A stretch of 64,000 bases of DNA. Origin: Pseudoxanthomonas sp. YR558. GTDB lineage: Bacteria; Pseudomonadota; Gammaproteobacteria; Xanthomonadales; Xanthomonadaceae. Position 1 is the first letter of the stretch. The number at the start of each line of letters is the position of its first letter. The stretch is taken from NCBI RefSeq assembly GCF_900116385.1, contig NZ_FPCI01000001.1:372001-436000 (forward strand), read 5' to 3'. Shown here piece by piece: positions 44,959 to 55,576 of this stretch. Both the position numbers and the translations under genes were made by a program. The notes below the pieces were generated by a model. The model made no database searches. It had not been told where the DNA came from and saw only the letters and a list, made by a program, of their open reading frames with translations.

Positions 44959-46092
44959 TCACGATGACCGCGCCTGCTCCATGCAGGCGACGAAGCGGTC
45001 GAACAGCGGTGCGACGTCATGCGGCCCCGGTGAAGCCTCCGGATGGCCCTGGAACGAGAAGGCGGGTGCATCGGTCAACTCGATGCCCTGGTTGGTGCCA
45101 TCGAACAGCGAACGGTGGATCACCCGCACGTTCGCCGGCAGCGAAGCTTCGTCCACGGCAAAGCCGTGGTTCTGCGAGGTGATCATGACGCGGCCGCTGT
45201 CCAGATCCTGGACCGGGTGGTTGGCGCCGTGGTGACCGTGGCCCATCTTCATGGTCTTCGCGCCGGCGGCGAGCGCCAGCAGCTGGTGGCCCAGGCAGAT
45301 GCCGAAGGTCGGCGTCTTCTGCGCGATGAACTCGCGGATCGCGGTGATCGCGTAGTCGCACGGCTCCGGATCGCCCGGGCCATTGGAGAGGAACACGCCG
45401 TCCGGCTGCAGCGCCAGCACATCGGCCGCGCTGGTCTGCGCCGGCACCACGGTCACGTCGCAACCGCGCTCGGCCAGCATGCGCAGAATGTTGTGCTTCA
45501 CGCCGAAGTCGTAGGCCACGACCTTGTACTTGGCAGGCGCCTGCACGAAGGCATTGCGATCCAGGTCCAACTGGCCGTCGCGCCACGGGTAAGCCTTGTC
45601 GGTGGTGACCACCTTGGCCAGGTCCATGCCCTTCAGACCGGGGAATTTGCGTGCGGCTTCCAGCGCCTTTTCGACATCGATACCGTCGCCGGCCATCAGC
45701 GCGCCGTTCTGGGCGCCTCGCTCACGCAGCAGGCGGGTCAGCTTGCGGGTGTCGATGCCCGCGATGGCCACGATGCCGCGGGTCTGCAGCCACTCCGGCA
45801 GGGCCTGCTGGTTGCGCCAGCTGCTGGGGCGGCGCGGCACGTCGCGCACGATCAGGCCGGCGCACCAGACCTTGGAGGCTTCGTCGTCCTGGTCGGTGCA
45901 GCCGGTGTTGCCGATATGGGGGTACGTCAGGGTGACGAGCTGGCGGGCGTAGGACGGGTCCGTCAGGACCTCCTGATAGCCGGTCATCGCGGTGTTGAAC
46001 ACCACTTCGCCGACCGAAAGGCCATCTGCGCCTACGGATTCGCCCTCGAATACGGTGCCGTCTTCGAGTACGAGAATTGCGGGTCGAGTCAC
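44959..46092 (-). CDS. carA: Carbamoyl phosphate synthase small subunit
   Basis: Glutamine amidotransferase subunit supplying ammonia to CarB. 377 residues from a GTG start (46090-46092), with AAGG 8 bases upstream. The class I triad is visible: Cys in [12 protein letters not shown] and His/Glu in [11 protein letters not shown]; the N-terminal domain starts [17 protein letters not shown]. The longer in-frame start at 46242 adds an unrelated 50-residue leader and is rejected. It lies 226 bases downstream of dapB on the same strand; that spacer shows no gene. Confidence 0.97.
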   Translation of the reverse strand: MTRPAILVLEDGTVFEGESVGADGLSVGEVVFNTAMTGYQEVLTDPSYARQLVTLTYPHIGNTGCTDQDDEASKVWCAGLIVRDVPRRPSSWRNQQALPEWLQTRGIVAIAGIDTRKLTRLLRERGAQNGALMAGDGIDVEKALEAARKFPGLKGMDLAKVVTTDKAYPWRDGQLDLDRNAFVQAPAKYKVVAYDFGVKHNILRMLAERGCDVTVVPAQTSAADVLALQPDGVFLSNGPGDPEPCDYAITAIREFIAQKTPTFGICLGHQLLALAAGAKTMKMGHGHHGANHPVQDLDSGRVMITSQNHGFAVDEASLPANVRVIHRSLFDGTNQGIELTDAPAFSFQGHPEASPGPHDVAPLFDRFVACMEQARSS

Positions 46093-46318
46093 GGGGTTCG
46101 CCTTGGGGTGAAGGAACCCTGCCCCACCAACTTGCGGCTGCAAGAAACCGCAGACGCGGCGTTCATCCGGTCCGTGGCGATGGGTAACAGGCGAGCGGGA
46201 ATTGTACGGGGAAGGCCTGTTCAGCGCCACCGTTTTTTGCACCCGGCCGCGGGAAACGGGCGTCCCAGCGGGGCTGCGTGTTCAGGTTGAACAGCGGCGC
46301 GGCTCGCGATGCAGCGTG

Positions 46319-47038
46319 TCACTCCAGCAGGTCGCGCACGCGGTAAGCGCCGGGCGCGCGGCCAGCCAGCATCCGCGCCACATGCAGCGCGCCTCTCGCG
46401 AAGATGTCGCGGTGGGTAGCCCGGTGGGTCAACTCGATCCGCTCGCCGAGCCCCGCAAACTGCACCGTATGCTCCCCCACGATGTCGCCCGCCCTGAGAC
46501 TGGCGTAGTGAACGGGCTGCCCGGCACTGCCTGCCGCCTGCCCGAGGGTCAATGCAGTCCCTGAAGGCGCGTCCTTCTTGTGGATGTGGTGGGATTCGAC
46601 GATATCGACATCCCAACCGGGCAGTGCCGCTGCCGCGCGTTCCACCAACTCGGTCAGCACGGCGACCCCGAGGCTGAAATTGGTTGCCCACACCAGCGGA
46701 ATGCGCGTTGCGGCCGTTGCGAGCGCCCCCTGCTGGGCCTCATCGATGCCCGTCGTACCGGACACCAGCGGCAGGACCCGCTCGACGCACAACGCCAGGA
46801 TCGGGTCGAAGCCTTCGGGCAGGCTGAAATCGATCGCGACGTCGAACGCGGGCACGCCCGACAGTTCCGCAGCGGCGAAATGCGGCACGCCTTCCACCAC
46901 GCGCTGCGCAGGGGAACGACGGGTCACGGCGGCAACGACGGTGTACAGGGCGGGCTGCTCGGCGGCGAGGCGAAGCAGGGCCTGGCCCATGCGGCCGGAG
47001 GCACCGTGGATGAGCAAGCGTGTGGGGGCAGCGTTCAT
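46319..47038 (-). CDS. dapB: 4-hydroxy-tetrahydrodipicolinate reductase
   Basis: Reduces the DapA product in lysine and diaminopimelate biosynthesis. 239 residues. The dinucleotide-binding loop reads HGASGRMGQ and the signature SHHIHKKDAPSGTA contains the catalytic His/Lys. It is a little shorter than E. coli DapB (273), mainly in loops. The dapB-carA-carB-greA order is shared with many gammaproteobacteria. Confidence 0.96.
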   Translation of the reverse strand: MNAAPTRLLIHGASGRMGQALLRLAAEQPALYTVVAAVTRRSPAQRVVEGVPHFAAAELSGVPAFDVAIDFSLPEGFDPILALCVERVLPLVSGTTGIDEAQQGALATAATRIPLVWATNFSLGVAVLTELVERAAAALPGWDVDIVESHHIHKKDAPSGTALTLGQAAGSAGQPVHYASLRAGDIVGEHTVQFAGLGERIELTHRATHRDIFARGALHVARMLAGRAPGAYRVRDLLE

Positions 47039-47083
47039 GGGGCCATGGTAGCGGCCCCTCGCGCCTCGGCGTAGCCCCGCGAC

Positions 47084-48406
47084 TCAGGGCGTCTGCGGAT
47101 ATCCCAGATGGAAGCCCTGCGCGAACGGGACGCCGAGCGCCTTGAGTGTCTCCAACTGCCGCTCGTTCTCGACGCCCTCGGCGATCAGGTCGGCCTGCGT
47201 ACCCTGCGCGAACGTCAGCAACGCGGCGATGAGCGCCTGCATGCGCGGCCGCTGGTCCACTTCGCGCACCAGGGTGATGTCGAGCTTGATGATGTCGGGC
47301 GCTAGCCGCAGCACGTGTCGCAGACTCGCGAAACCGGCGCCGGTATCGTCCACGGCGATGCGCGCCCCCAGGTCCTGCAGCGCGGAGAGGCATTGGTTCA
47401 ACCGCCCGTAGTCGTCCACTGCGGTGTGTTCGGTGATCTCCAGCACCAGCCGGCGCAGGTCGTGCCTGCCGACGAGGCTCCGAAGCCGGTCGCTGCAGGC
47501 GGTTTCCGGCGAAATGTTGATCGACAAGAAGGCATCCGCCGGCAACGACGCCAAGTGTGCGAGTGCCGCTTCGGCCGCCGCGAGTTCGAGTTCGACACTG
47601 AGCCCGCTGCGCGCGGCATCTTCGAACCAGCGCCCCGTGGACAGGTCATATTCGATCGGAAAGCGCGCCAACGCCTCGTAACCGGCGACAACGCCATCGG
47701 CGAGGCGCACGATCGGCTGGAGTGCGGTCGCGATCTGCCGACGTTCCAGCACTTCCAACAGGCGCTCGCGGGCATCATTCACATGCTTGCGGTCGCGCTC
47801 GCCGTGTCCCATGCGGGCCTCGAGCGCCGCGCGCATCTGAGCGTGTTCGATCGCCTTGTACATGCTGGCCGCGACCAGCGTGCTCAAGTGTTCGAGCGTC
47901 TTGCAGTCGGTCTCATCGTAGGCATTCGGCGTGGCGGCCAACACCTTCAGCACGCCGACCACCTGTCCACGGAACCGGAGCGGTGCGACCAGCATCGATC
48001 GCAGGCCTACGCTGCGGCAGGCATCGCGATTGACACGCGGATCCTCCTCGCTGTCATCGCAACGCAAGACTTGTGCTTCCGCGATGCATCGTCCCGATAG
48101 GCTGCCTTCGACCGGCAGCGTCATGCCGATCTGGCTCTGCGCGATGCCGCTGGCCGACCAGTAGCGCATCAGGTCGCCGTCCCGGATCTCGAGCACGGCG
48201 CCCGCCGAACCCGTCAGTTCCTGCGCGCGGTAAGTGATGGCATCGACCACATCCTGCGGTTCGGGGCCGGCCGCGGCGATCTCCCCTTGCGCTGCGACGA
48301 TGCGCGTCAGCAGTGCAATCGCCTCTTCGTCGGATCCGCCTGCATCGGGCGTGGACGGTGGCACTCGTACCGACGACAAGGACGTTACTTTTCGATCGCG
48401 ACTCAT
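47084..48406 (-). CDS. GAF-EAL protein, probable cyclic di-GMP phosphodiesterase
   Basis: 440 residues: a GAF sensory domain (about 45-195, with GSLSGRCIAEAQ and MLVAPLRFRGQVVGVL) and an EAL domain (about 215-440). Catalytic positions look intact: EALAR, FLSINISP, LEITEH, VDDTGAGF, IKLD, and AEGVENERQ. The usual DDFG reads DDTG, a mild variant. The protein is soluble, so it should hydrolyse cyclic di-GMP in response to a small ligand or redox cue. ATG 48404-48406 has AGGGAG 9 bases upstream. It ends 45 bases from the dapB start. Confidence 0.9.
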   Translation of the reverse strand: MSRDRKVTSLSSVRVPPSTPDAGGSDEEAIALLTRIVAAQGEIAAAGPEPQDVVDAITYRAQELTGSAGAVLEIRDGDLMRYWSASGIAQSQIGMTLPVEGSLSGRCIAEAQVLRCDDSEEDPRVNRDACRSVGLRSMLVAPLRFRGQVVGVLKVLAATPNAYDETDCKTLEHLSTLVAASMYKAIEHAQMRAALEARMGHGERDRKHVNDARERLLEVLERRQIATALQPIVRLADGVVAGYEALARFPIEYDLSTGRWFEDAARSGLSVELELAAAEAALAHLASLPADAFLSINISPETACSDRLRSLVGRHDLRRLVLEITEHTAVDDYGRLNQCLSALQDLGARIAVDDTGAGFASLRHVLRLAPDIIKLDITLVREVDQRPRMQALIAALLTFAQGTQADLIAEGVENERQLETLKALGVPFAQGFHLGYPQTP

Positions 48407-48533
48407 CTCCGACACTCCCTGCGGATGATGAACATGATGCATCCCCCGATGCATTGAGGCCGTGATGCTAGAGCGAGCCGCGGTGCGATGTCGAGTAAAC
48501 ACATTTACGAAACGACCGAGCCGTCAGGCGGGG

Positions 48534-49247
48534 TCACTCTACAGGTGGAACACCGATCAACCGCTTCTGCCAGTTCTCCACGGCGCCGCGCTCCAGGCGC
48601 CGCTCGAACAGCGTCCGCCACGACGGCACCAAGGGCAACGCGAGCACTTCACGCAGCACGTCGACCTCGATGGCACGCTGGTACAGCAGGTCGATGAAGC
48701 GGGAAAGCGGCCACGCGGGATGTGGGCGCGCTTCCAGCACGATGGCATCGCCCTGCTGTACCTGCCCGGGCTCGATCACGCGGTAGTACCACCCCGTACG
48801 CCCGGTGTCCTGCACGCGGCGCGCCATGTCCGTAATCTCGAAACGGTCGGACAATTTCCAGCAGGGTTGGCGCGATTGCGACACTTCCACCAGCGCCGAC
48901 CCCAACCGGAAGCGATCCCCCAGGCATACGTCAGCTTCGGTCAAGCCCGTCGTGCTGATGTTCTCACCGAATGCGCCTGCCTTTGCCAACAACGGATGGG
49001 GCCCGACGTCCTCGCGCCATGGCGTGTAGTGATCGTGGGGATAGTGGTGGATCGCTTTGTCGGGTCCGCCATGAACGCGCAAGTCCCCCTGCTCGTCAGC
49101 GGCGAGCCCCAATGTGGTGACACGTTGAGGCCCACGCACGCTCGCCTTGGCGATCGCGCTAACGCTCCCGGCGCGCGTGAATGGCACGGCCCTGCCGACG
49201 AGGACGTCTTCGATGACGCATGTCGTCGTGGTGGTCTTGGAATTCAT
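48534..49247 (-). CDS. MOSC-domain protein (YiiM-like)
   Basis: 237 residues with a MOSC core: HGGPDKAIHHYP, FGENISTTGLTEADVCLGD, and the putative sulfur-carrier Cys in SQSRQPCWKL. MOSC proteins handle molybdenum-cofactor or sulfur chemistry; YiiM acts on N-hydroxylated compounds. The exact substrate here is unknown. It overlaps the upstream tyrA-like gene by 4 bases (ATGA), an unexpected pairing whose meaning is unclear. Confidence 0.87.
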   Translation of the reverse strand: MNSKTTTTTCVIEDVLVGRAVPFTRAGSVSAIAKASVRGPQRVTTLGLAADEQGDLRVHGGPDKAIHHYPHDHYTPWREDVGPHPLLAKAGAFGENISTTGLTEADVCLGDRFRLGSALVEVSQSRQPCWKLSDRFEITDMARRVQDTGRTGWYYRVIEPGQVQQGDAIVLEARPHPAWPLSRFIDLLYQRAIEVDVLREVLALPLVPSWRTLFERRLERGAVENWQKRLIGVPPVE

Positions 49248-50368
49248 GGCAATACCCTGCCCAATCCACTGGCATCGATCTCGCGCGCGGCACGCGCCAA
49301 TGCCTCGCCATCCACGTCCGCATCGAATCCGATACGGAAATGCACTTCGCCATCCGGCGTGCGCGAAGAATGGATGGACGACAAACTGACGCCATGCTGT
49401 TCGAACACGTGCAGCAGCGCACGCAGCGAGCCGGGCCGATCCTGCGGGAGGTGCACGCTGAGCGCTTCGCGCCCGGCGAGGTCCGCCAGCAGGTACCCGA
49501 TCCGCTCATAACTGTAGTTGCTTTCCGCGAGCATCGCAGCGCCGATCGCGTCGTGGTTGTCGGAGAGGAATTCCCGGCGGAACGCAGCGCGTGCCGCATC
49601 GCTTCCCTCCCCCACCAGTTCGGCCATGCGCCCGATCTGCCGACCCAGCGACGCCAGCACGTCGCCCGCGTAGGGGTTGCCGAACTGGATGTCTTCGTAG
49701 ATCGCGGGGTTGAGCGACAGGATGCGGGCGATGATGGCGGCATCCATTTCGAACGACGCCGAGCGGAACGGCATCAGCGCCGCCAGGTCGCCGGTGTGCA
49801 CGGCTTCGTTGCGCAGTACGCCGGCTTGCGCCAGATGGGTGGCATGGACCATCGCCTGTACCAGCGCCATCACGCGGTCATGCTGTTCGGGCGTTGCCTG
49901 CACGCATTCGGCTTCCAGCGCGGCAAGCAACGATGCGACCCAGGGTCGCCAGGTCTCTAGCCGTGCCTCGCTGACCACCATCACCCTGCCTTTCAGGGTT
50001 GGTGCCTTCGGCGGTGCGGTCATCGGATGCAGGCCCACGACCTCGGCCCGCGAGGCGAGCATCGCGGCGATGGGCGCCGCCTTGATGGAGGTCACGTCCA
50101 ACCACAGCCGACCCGATTCCGTGCCGCCTGCGATATCGGCGTAGCGCGCGATCAGGGCCGCCGTGTGGCGGATGGGCGCGCAGAACACAAGTACGTCGGC
50201 GCGCGCGACCAGTTCCACCTCGTCCACGCTTGAGGCATCGGCCGGATCATGGCCGATGACCTCCAGACCCATCCGTGTGCGGAAGAACCGCGCCAACCAT
50301 TGCCCGTACGCACCGGCGCTGCCGACGATGCCGATCAGCGGATGGAGGGCGGGCGTCACGCGTTGCAC
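49244..50368 (-). CDS. tyrA: Prephenate dehydrogenase with ACT domain
   Basis: Converts prephenate to hydroxyphenylpyruvate for tyrosine. 374 residues: a Rossmann domain with GIVGSAGAYGQWL, a helical dimer domain (QAMVHATHLAQ), a conserved HPMTAPP block (usually HPMFGP) and a C-terminal ACT domain (LSVHLPQDRPGSLRALLHVF) likely giving tyrosine feedback. The glycine motif is a slight variant (GSAGAYG). There is no fused chorismate mutase. It is followed by the overlapping MOSC gene and preceded, at 10 bases, by the DUF3857 gene. Confidence 0.9.
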   Translation of the reverse strand: MQRVTPALHPLIGIVGSAGAYGQWLARFFRTRMGLEVIGHDPADASSVDEVELVARADVLVFCAPIRHTAALIARYADIAGGTESGRLWLDVTSIKAAPIAAMLASRAEVVGLHPMTAPPKAPTLKGRVMVVSEARLETWRPWVASLLAALEAECVQATPEQHDRVMALVQAMVHATHLAQAGVLRNEAVHTGDLAALMPFRSASFEMDAAIIARILSLNPAIYEDIQFGNPYAGDVLASLGRQIGRMAELVGEGSDAARAAFRREFLSDNHDAIGAAMLAESNYSYERIGYLLADLAGREALSVHLPQDRPGSLRALLHVFEQHGVSLSSIHSSRTPDGEVHFRIGFDADVDGEALARAAREIDASGLGRVLP

Positions 50369-50378
50369 CGGGCAATGC

Positions 50379-52259
50379 TCACTGCTGCACCGCTCCTTCC
50401 CCGGTCAGGTAGACCACCTGCGCGCGCAGGTCGGGCATGATCTTGCGCATGACCCGGGCGAAGCCGTCGTTGTACTCCGGCGAGCACACCGGGCCCGGCG
50501 TGCGGTCGTCCAGCGTGCGCCGTACATGCAGGCGTGCGCCCTCCTGCCGGAACGTTGAGACGTAGCTGAGCGTACCTTCGCGCACACTGACGTCCTTCGG
50601 TACGGCGACGATCCGCATCGATGCCGGAAACTCGAAGGTGTACTCCTCATCCGAATGGTAGGCACCACAGCTGCTCTCGCCCGCCGGCTGGTCCGGATCG
50701 CCGAGTTGCGAGGCGACCAGCATGGAGACCGGCGTGAAACTGAGGAACCAGGGCTGCACCTGGAAGCCGCCGCTCGTCGGAAGCATCCGGTCGACTTCAA
50801 AGTCCGCATCCATGTTGAACGTTTCCAGCATCGGCACGGGGTCGTCGTACGTCACCTTGCCACTCGCGTTCAGCGCGTTCCCGCGGAAGTAATTGCGCAC
50901 CAGCTTGTCGGCATCGCTGGCGCCGACGTTGCGGAACTGCGCACGCGCCGCCACTGCCATGCGTCCGCTCAACTCGACCCGCTGCGATCCCTTGATCGAA
51001 CCGTCCGGTTGGATCCGGAGGGTCGTGCGCAGCTTCTGTGATTCCGAACCCACCTGCGTCACCGGCGTGGTGGTGCCGTCGCGATGCCCGTCCACCAGCA
51101 ACACCGGCTTGCCTGCCGCACCGTCCGGCAGGCTGCCGAAGGGCACCGTCGCCGCGGTGGAGTCCACGTAAAGATCCAGGCTGGGGATGTAGTTGATCAC
51201 GTGGTTGACGACCGACGCGACCGGGATGTCCGGCAACGTGTATGTACCGCCGGCGTTGATGAGCGCCTGGGTGCTGTCGATGCCGCGCGCTTTTAGCAAC
51301 GCCTGCAGCAGGGTCGCATGGTCTTTGCAATCGCCCATGCGGTTGTCGAGCACCACGTCCAGGTCGCGCGGGACCACCGCGCCCAGGCCGATGCAGTTGC
51401 CTGCATAGGTGATCTTCGTGGAGACCCATTCGTAGAGTTTCTTGGCGGTCTCACGCGGGTCCTTGCTCTTGCCCACGATCTCCGCGGCGAGCGTGCGCAA
51501 CCGGGGGGTCAGCGCGGCCTTGGCGTTGGCCGGGCCACCATAAGCTGCGGCGATGTCGACGTAGCTGGCGAAGGTGGAAAATGCGTAGCCCGGATAGCGA
51601 TCGGCGGTGAAGACCGTATCGCGCAGGCTCTCGCGGTCGACCGGCTGGCGGTTGCTCCATTGCCAGCGCACGATCCGGCGGCCGTCGCGGGTTTCTACGG
51701 CGGGCTGCGTCATCTGCCAGTTGCGCCACGTCGCCTGCATGGCCTCCGGCGCGTCGATGGTGACCTTGACGTCGCCGTAGTACGCCGCCGGGCTGTAGTT
51801 GCGGATCACCGAGAAGTGGCCCGGGAACATCGGCTGCGTTGCGGTCACCCGGTAGGTGAACACCGTGGTGTCGCCGACAGCGAGCTCCGGGAACACGACG
51901 GTGAGTGTCGTCTGGTCGGAGTAGATCGGCGAATCGCCCTCCCGCCCCGAACTGCTGCTGACCTGGTAGTTGCCACGCGGCACATCGACGCGGCGGCCGT
52001 CGGGCTTCAACGTATAGGCCTCGACTACCTCGGCCTTCTGGATGCTGGTGCTGTAGCTGACCGACGCATCCTTGGCCGCCTCCAGGGCGCTGTCCTTCAG
52101 TACCTTGATCGCGGTTTCCTGTTCCTGCACGAAGCTGCCGTCGGCATTGAGCACGAAGCGCGTCGACTCGCGCTCCACCTGCAACGGCCGGTCATCGGCC
52201 GCCCATGCGGGCGCCATGACGACCAGTGCCAACCATCCCCACCTCTTCCCCATGTTCAT
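50379..52259 (-). CDS. Secreted DUF3857/transglutaminase-like protein
   Basis: 626 residues with a signal peptide (KRWGWLALVVMAPAWA). An N-terminal DUF3857 beta-sandwich (about 20-230) is followed by a transglutaminase-like fold with Cys in MGDCKDHATLLQA, His in VVNHVINYI and Asp in LDLYVDST, forming a plausible Cys-His-Asp triad, and a C-terminal beta domain. Such proteins are envelope-located and poorly characterised. In-frame starts at 52259 and 52253 are adjacent. It ends 10 bases before tyrA. Confidence 0.85.
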   Translation of the reverse strand: MNMGKRWGWLALVVMAPAWAADDRPLQVERESTRFVLNADGSFVQEQETAIKVLKDSALEAAKDASVSYSTSIQKAEVVEAYTLKPDGRRVDVPRGNYQVSSSSGREGDSPIYSDQTTLTVVFPELAVGDTTVFTYRVTATQPMFPGHFSVIRNYSPAAYYGDVKVTIDAPEAMQATWRNWQMTQPAVETRDGRRIVRWQWSNRQPVDRESLRDTVFTADRYPGYAFSTFASYVDIAAAYGGPANAKAALTPRLRTLAAEIVGKSKDPRETAKKLYEWVSTKITYAGNCIGLGAVVPRDLDVVLDNRMGDCKDHATLLQALLKARGIDSTQALINAGGTYTLPDIPVASVVNHVINYIPSLDLYVDSTAATVPFGSLPDGAAGKPVLLVDGHRDGTTTPVTQVGSESQKLRTTLRIQPDGSIKGSQRVELSGRMAVAARAQFRNVGASDADKLVRNYFRGNALNASGKVTYDDPVPMLETFNMDADFEVDRMLPTSGGFQVQPWFLSFTPVSMLVASQLGDPDQPAGESSCGAYHSDEEYTFEFPASMRIVAVPKDVSVREGTLSYVSTFRQEGARLHVRRTLDDRTPGPVCSPEYNDGFARVMRKIMPDLRAQVVYLTGEGAVQQ

Positions 52260-52290
52260 GCGCACGCGATCTCCCTTCTTCGTGGACGTG

Positions 52291-52322
52291 AATGAAAACG
52301 GCCCCGGGGTCGCCGGGGCCGT
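52291..52322 (-). terminator. Terminator of the dnaK-dnaJ operon
   Basis: Perfect 10-bp GC-rich stem ACGGCCCCGG / CCGGGGCCGT (52298-52307 with 52313-52322), loop GGTCG. On the minus strand it is followed by TTTTC, as expected downstream of dnaJ. Confidence 0.85.
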
Positions 52323-52375
52323 CGCAGGATGCCACAAGCCGCGCGCAGGCGCGGGCGGCGGGATGTCGCGGGGGC

Positions 52376-53497
52376 TCAGGACGTCATGCGGTCCCAGAAG
52401 CCCTTAACGCCATCGAGGAAGGTGGCGGATTTGGGCGAATGCTTGCGCGCTTCGTCGCCGACGAACGTGGCTTCGAATTTCTCCAGCAGCTCGCGCTGTT
52501 CGGTCGTCAGGTTGACGGGGGTTTCCACCACCACGCGGCAGTAGAGATCGCCTTCGCTGCGGCTGCGGACCGACTTCACGCCCTTGCCGCGGAGGCGGAA
52601 CAGTTTGCCCGTCTGCGTCTCGGCAGGCACGCGGATCTCCGCCTCGCCGTGCAGCGTGGGCACGCGGATGGTGTCGCCCAGCGCCGCCTGCGAGATGCGG
52701 ATCGGCACCTCGCAATGCAGGTCGTCGCCATCACGCTGGAAGATGTCGTGCTCGCGCACGCGCACTTCCACATACAGATCGCCCGGGGGTGTGCCGGGCG
52801 GGCCCGCCTCGCCCTCGCCGGTCAGGCGGATGCGGTCGCCGTTGTCCACGCCCGCCGGGATCTTGACCGACAGGACCTTCTCTTCCTCGACGCGACCGGC
52901 GCCATGGCACTCGGTGCAGGGATTCTTGATGGTCTGGCCACGCCCGCCGCAGGCCGGACAGGCCTGTTGCATGGCGAAGATGCCGCGCTGCATGCGCACG
53001 TTACCGCGACCGCCGCAGGTGCTGCAGGTCTCGACCTTGCCGTCCGCCGAGCCCGAGCCTTTGCAGGGCTCGCAGGCGACCAGCGACGGGATCTCGATGC
53101 GCTTCTCGACACCCGCAACCGCTTCCTCCAGGTCGAGCTCCATCACGTAGCCGACGTCGGCGCCACGCCGCGCGGCACGCGCGCCACCGCCGCCGAAGAT
53201 GTTGCCGAAGATATCGCCGAAGATGTCACCCATGTCCGGGCCGCCGGGACCGCCGGCGCCGCCCATGCCGTGCTCGAACGCGGCATGGCCGTGGGCGTCG
53301 TAGGTACGGCGCTTGGCCCCGTCCGACAGCACTTCGTAGGCTTCCTTGCATTCCTTGAACGCCGCTTCGGCCGCGGCATCGCCAGGATTGCGGTCGGGAT
53401 GGTGCTTCATCGCGCAACGGCGATAGGCCTTCTTCAGGTCTTCGTCGCTGGCGTCGCGGGCCACGCCCAGGACTTCGTAGTAATCGCGCTTGCTCAT
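52376..53497 (-). CDS. dnaJ: Chaperone DnaJ (Hsp40)
   Basis: Co-chaperone that delivers clients to DnaK and stimulates its ATPase. 373 residues: J domain with HPD (KHHPDRNPG), a Gly/Phe-rich linker, four CxxCxGxG zinc repeats ([32 protein letters not shown]) and the C-terminal client-binding domains. The ATG at 53495-53497 gives [11 protein letters not shown]. It lies 94 bases downstream of dnaK, with a terminator-like hairpin in the gap. Confidence 0.98.
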   Translation of the reverse strand: MSKRDYYEVLGVARDASDEDLKKAYRRCAMKHHPDRNPGDAAAEAAFKECKEAYEVLSDGAKRRTYDAHGHAAFEHGMGGAGGPGGPDMGDIFGDIFGNIFGGGGARAARRGADVGYVMELDLEEAVAGVEKRIEIPSLVACEPCKGSGSADGKVETCSTCGGRGNVRMQRGIFAMQQACPACGGRGQTIKNPCTECHGAGRVEEEKVLSVKIPAGVDNGDRIRLTGEGEAGPPGTPPGDLYVEVRVREHDIFQRDGDDLHCEVPIRISQAALGDTIRVPTLHGEAEIRVPAETQTGKLFRLRGKGVKSVRSRSEGDLYCRVVVETPVNLTTEQRELLEKFEATFVGDEARKHSPKSATFLDGVKGFWDRMTS

Positions 53498-53533
53498 GTG
53501 CTGTCTGGCTGGTCTCGCAGGGTCGCCGGATGG

Positions 53534-53568
53534 CAAAACGGGAGGCCGTGGCAGGCCACGTCTCCCGT
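53534..53568 (-). terminator. Attenuator-like hairpin between dnaK and dnaJ
   Basis: On the minus strand ACGGGAG-A-CGTGG, loop CCTG, CCACG-GC-CTCCCGT, then TTTTG. Seven plus five pairs with a small internal loop and a four-T tail suggest partial termination, which would lower dnaJ relative to dnaK. Confidence 0.5.
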
Positions 53569-53591
53569 TCGCCGCATCCCGTGGGCCGGGA

Positions 53592-55511
53592 TTACTTCTT
53601 GTCGTCCTTCACCTCGGTGAACTCCGCATCGACCACGTCGTCGGCCGGCGCAGAGGGACCACCCGCGCCGCCGGCACCCGGCTGCTCGCTGGAAGCGGCC
53701 GCCGCGTACAGCGACTGGCCGGCTTCTTCGAGCGCCTTGGCCTTGGCTTCGATCTGGGTCTTCTCGTCGCCCTTCATCGCCGACTCGAGCTCGGCGATCG
53801 CCGACTCGACGCGACCGATCACATCGCCCGGCACCTTGCTGCCATGCTCGGTGATGGCGCTGCGGGTGGCGTGGATCAGGCCGTCGGCGTGGTTGCGCGC
53901 CTGGACCAGCTCCTGGAACTTCTTGTCTTCCTCGCGGTGCGCCTCGGCATCGGCCACCATCCGCGCGATCTCGTCCTCGGACAGGCCCGAACCGGCCTTG
54001 ATCTCGACCTTCTGTTCCTTGTTGGTCTTCTTGTCCTTGGCCGACACGTGCAGGATGCCGTTGGCGTCGATGTCGAACGACACTTCCACCTGCGGCATGC
54101 CGCGCGGCGCGGCATCGATCCCGGACAGATCGAACTTGGCCAGCGACTTGTTGAAGCGGGCCTGCTCGCGCTCGCCCTGCAGCACGTGCACCGTCACCGC
54201 GGACTGGTTGTCCTCGGCGGTGGAGAAGGTCTGCGAGGCCTTGGTCGGGATGGTGGTGTTCTTCTCGATGATCTTGGTGAACACGCCACCCAGCGTCTCG
54301 ATGCCCAGGCTCAGCGGGGTCACGTCGAGCAGCAGCACGTCCTTGACGTCGCCGGCCAGCACGCCACCCTGGATCGCGGCGCCCAGCGCCACGGCCTCAT
54401 CGGGGTTGACGTCCTTGCGCGGTTCCTTGCCGAAGAACTCTGCCACCGCCTGCTGCACCTTCGGCATGCGGGTCTGGCCACCGACGAGGATGACTTCGCC
54501 GATGTCGCTGGCGCGCAGGCCGGCGTCGTTCAGCGCGATGCGGCACGGCTCGATCGTCTTCTTCACCAGGTCTTCGACCAGCGCTTCCAGCTTGGCGCGG
54601 GTCAGCTTGATGTTGAGGTGCTTCGGGCCCGAGGCGTCGGCGGTGACGTACGGCAGGTTCACTTCGGTCTGCTGCGAGCTGGACAGCTCGATCTTGGCGC
54701 GTTCGGCGGCGTCCTTCAGGCGCTGCAGGGCCAGCGGATCCTTGCGCAGGTCGATGCCCTGGTCCTTCTGGAACTCCTCGACGAGGTAATCGATGACGCG
54801 CTTGTCGAAGTCTTCGCCACCCAGGAAGGTGTCGCCGTTGGTCGCCAGCACTTCGAACTGCTTCTCGCCGTCGACATTGGCGATCTCGATGATCGACACG
54901 TCGAAGGTGCCGCCACCCAGGTCGTAGACGACGATCTTGCGGTCGGCGCCGCCTTCACCCTTGTCCAGGCCATAGGCCAGTGCGGCCGCGGTGGGCTCGT
55001 TGATGATGCGCTTGACGTCCAGGCCGGCGATCTTGCCCGCGTCCTTGGTCGCCTGGCGCTGGCTGTCGTTGAAGTAGGCCGGCACGGTGATGACGGCTTC
55101 GGTGACGGTTTCGCCCAGGAAGGCCTCGGCCGTCTTCTTCATCTTTTCCAGGATGCGCGCGGAGATTTCCTGCGCCGACAGCTTCTTGCCGTCGTTGGTC
55201 TGCACCCACGCATCGCCGTTCTCGTGCGCGATGATGTCGTACGGGACCAGGTCGAGGTCCTTCTTCACTTCGGCGTCGGTGAACTTGCGGCCGATCAGGC
55301 GCTTCACCGCGTAGAAGGTGTTCTTCGGGTTGGTCACGGCCTGGCGCTTGGCCGAGGCGCCGACCAGGACTTCGCCGTCCTTGGTGTAGGCGACGATGGA
55401 GGGCGTGGTGCGGTCGCCTTCCGAGTTTTCGATGACGCGGGCCTTGCCGCCGTCCATGATCGCCACGCACGAGTTCGTCGTGCCCAGGTCGATGCCGATG
55501 ATCTTGCCCAT
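53592..55511 (-). CDS. dnaK: Chaperone DnaK (Hsp70)
   Basis: Main ATP-driven Hsp70 chaperone. 639 residues. The nucleotide-binding domain starts [16 protein letters not shown], with phosphate motif [10 protein letters not shown] and the linker [11 protein letters not shown]; the substrate domain and helical lid end in the EEVD-like tail [11 protein letters not shown] sigma-32 promoter precedes it, so it can be transcribed separately from hrcA-grpE. Confidence 0.98.
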   Translation of the reverse strand: MGKIIGIDLGTTNSCVAIMDGGKARVIENSEGDRTTPSIVAYTKDGEVLVGASAKRQAVTNPKNTFYAVKRLIGRKFTDAEVKKDLDLVPYDIIAHENGDAWVQTNDGKKLSAQEISARILEKMKKTAEAFLGETVTEAVITVPAYFNDSQRQATKDAGKIAGLDVKRIINEPTAAALAYGLDKGEGGADRKIVVYDLGGGTFDVSIIEIANVDGEKQFEVLATNGDTFLGGEDFDKRVIDYLVEEFQKDQGIDLRKDPLALQRLKDAAERAKIELSSSQQTEVNLPYVTADASGPKHLNIKLTRAKLEALVEDLVKKTIEPCRIALNDAGLRASDIGEVILVGGQTRMPKVQQAVAEFFGKEPRKDVNPDEAVALGAAIQGGVLAGDVKDVLLLDVTPLSLGIETLGGVFTKIIEKNTTIPTKASQTFSTAEDNQSAVTVHVLQGEREQARFNKSLAKFDLSGIDAAPRGMPQVEVSFDIDANGILHVSAKDKKTNKEQKVEIKAGSGLSEDEIARMVADAEAHREEDKKFQELVQARNHADGLIHATRSAITEHGSKVPGDVIGRVESAIAELESAMKGDEKTQIEAKAKALEEAGQSLYAAAASSEQPGAGGAGGPSAPADDVVDAEFTEVKDDKK

Positions 55512-55576
55512 GATGGATGTCGCTCCCTAGCGAATGCTGATGTTGGACCCGGCGATCGGCCGGGTGGATGGTCCCG

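Noticed and set aside
48534..50368. MOSC and tyrA genes as one fused protein
   Set aside because: They overlap by 4 bases in different frames, each with its own stop and start; they are coupled, not fused.
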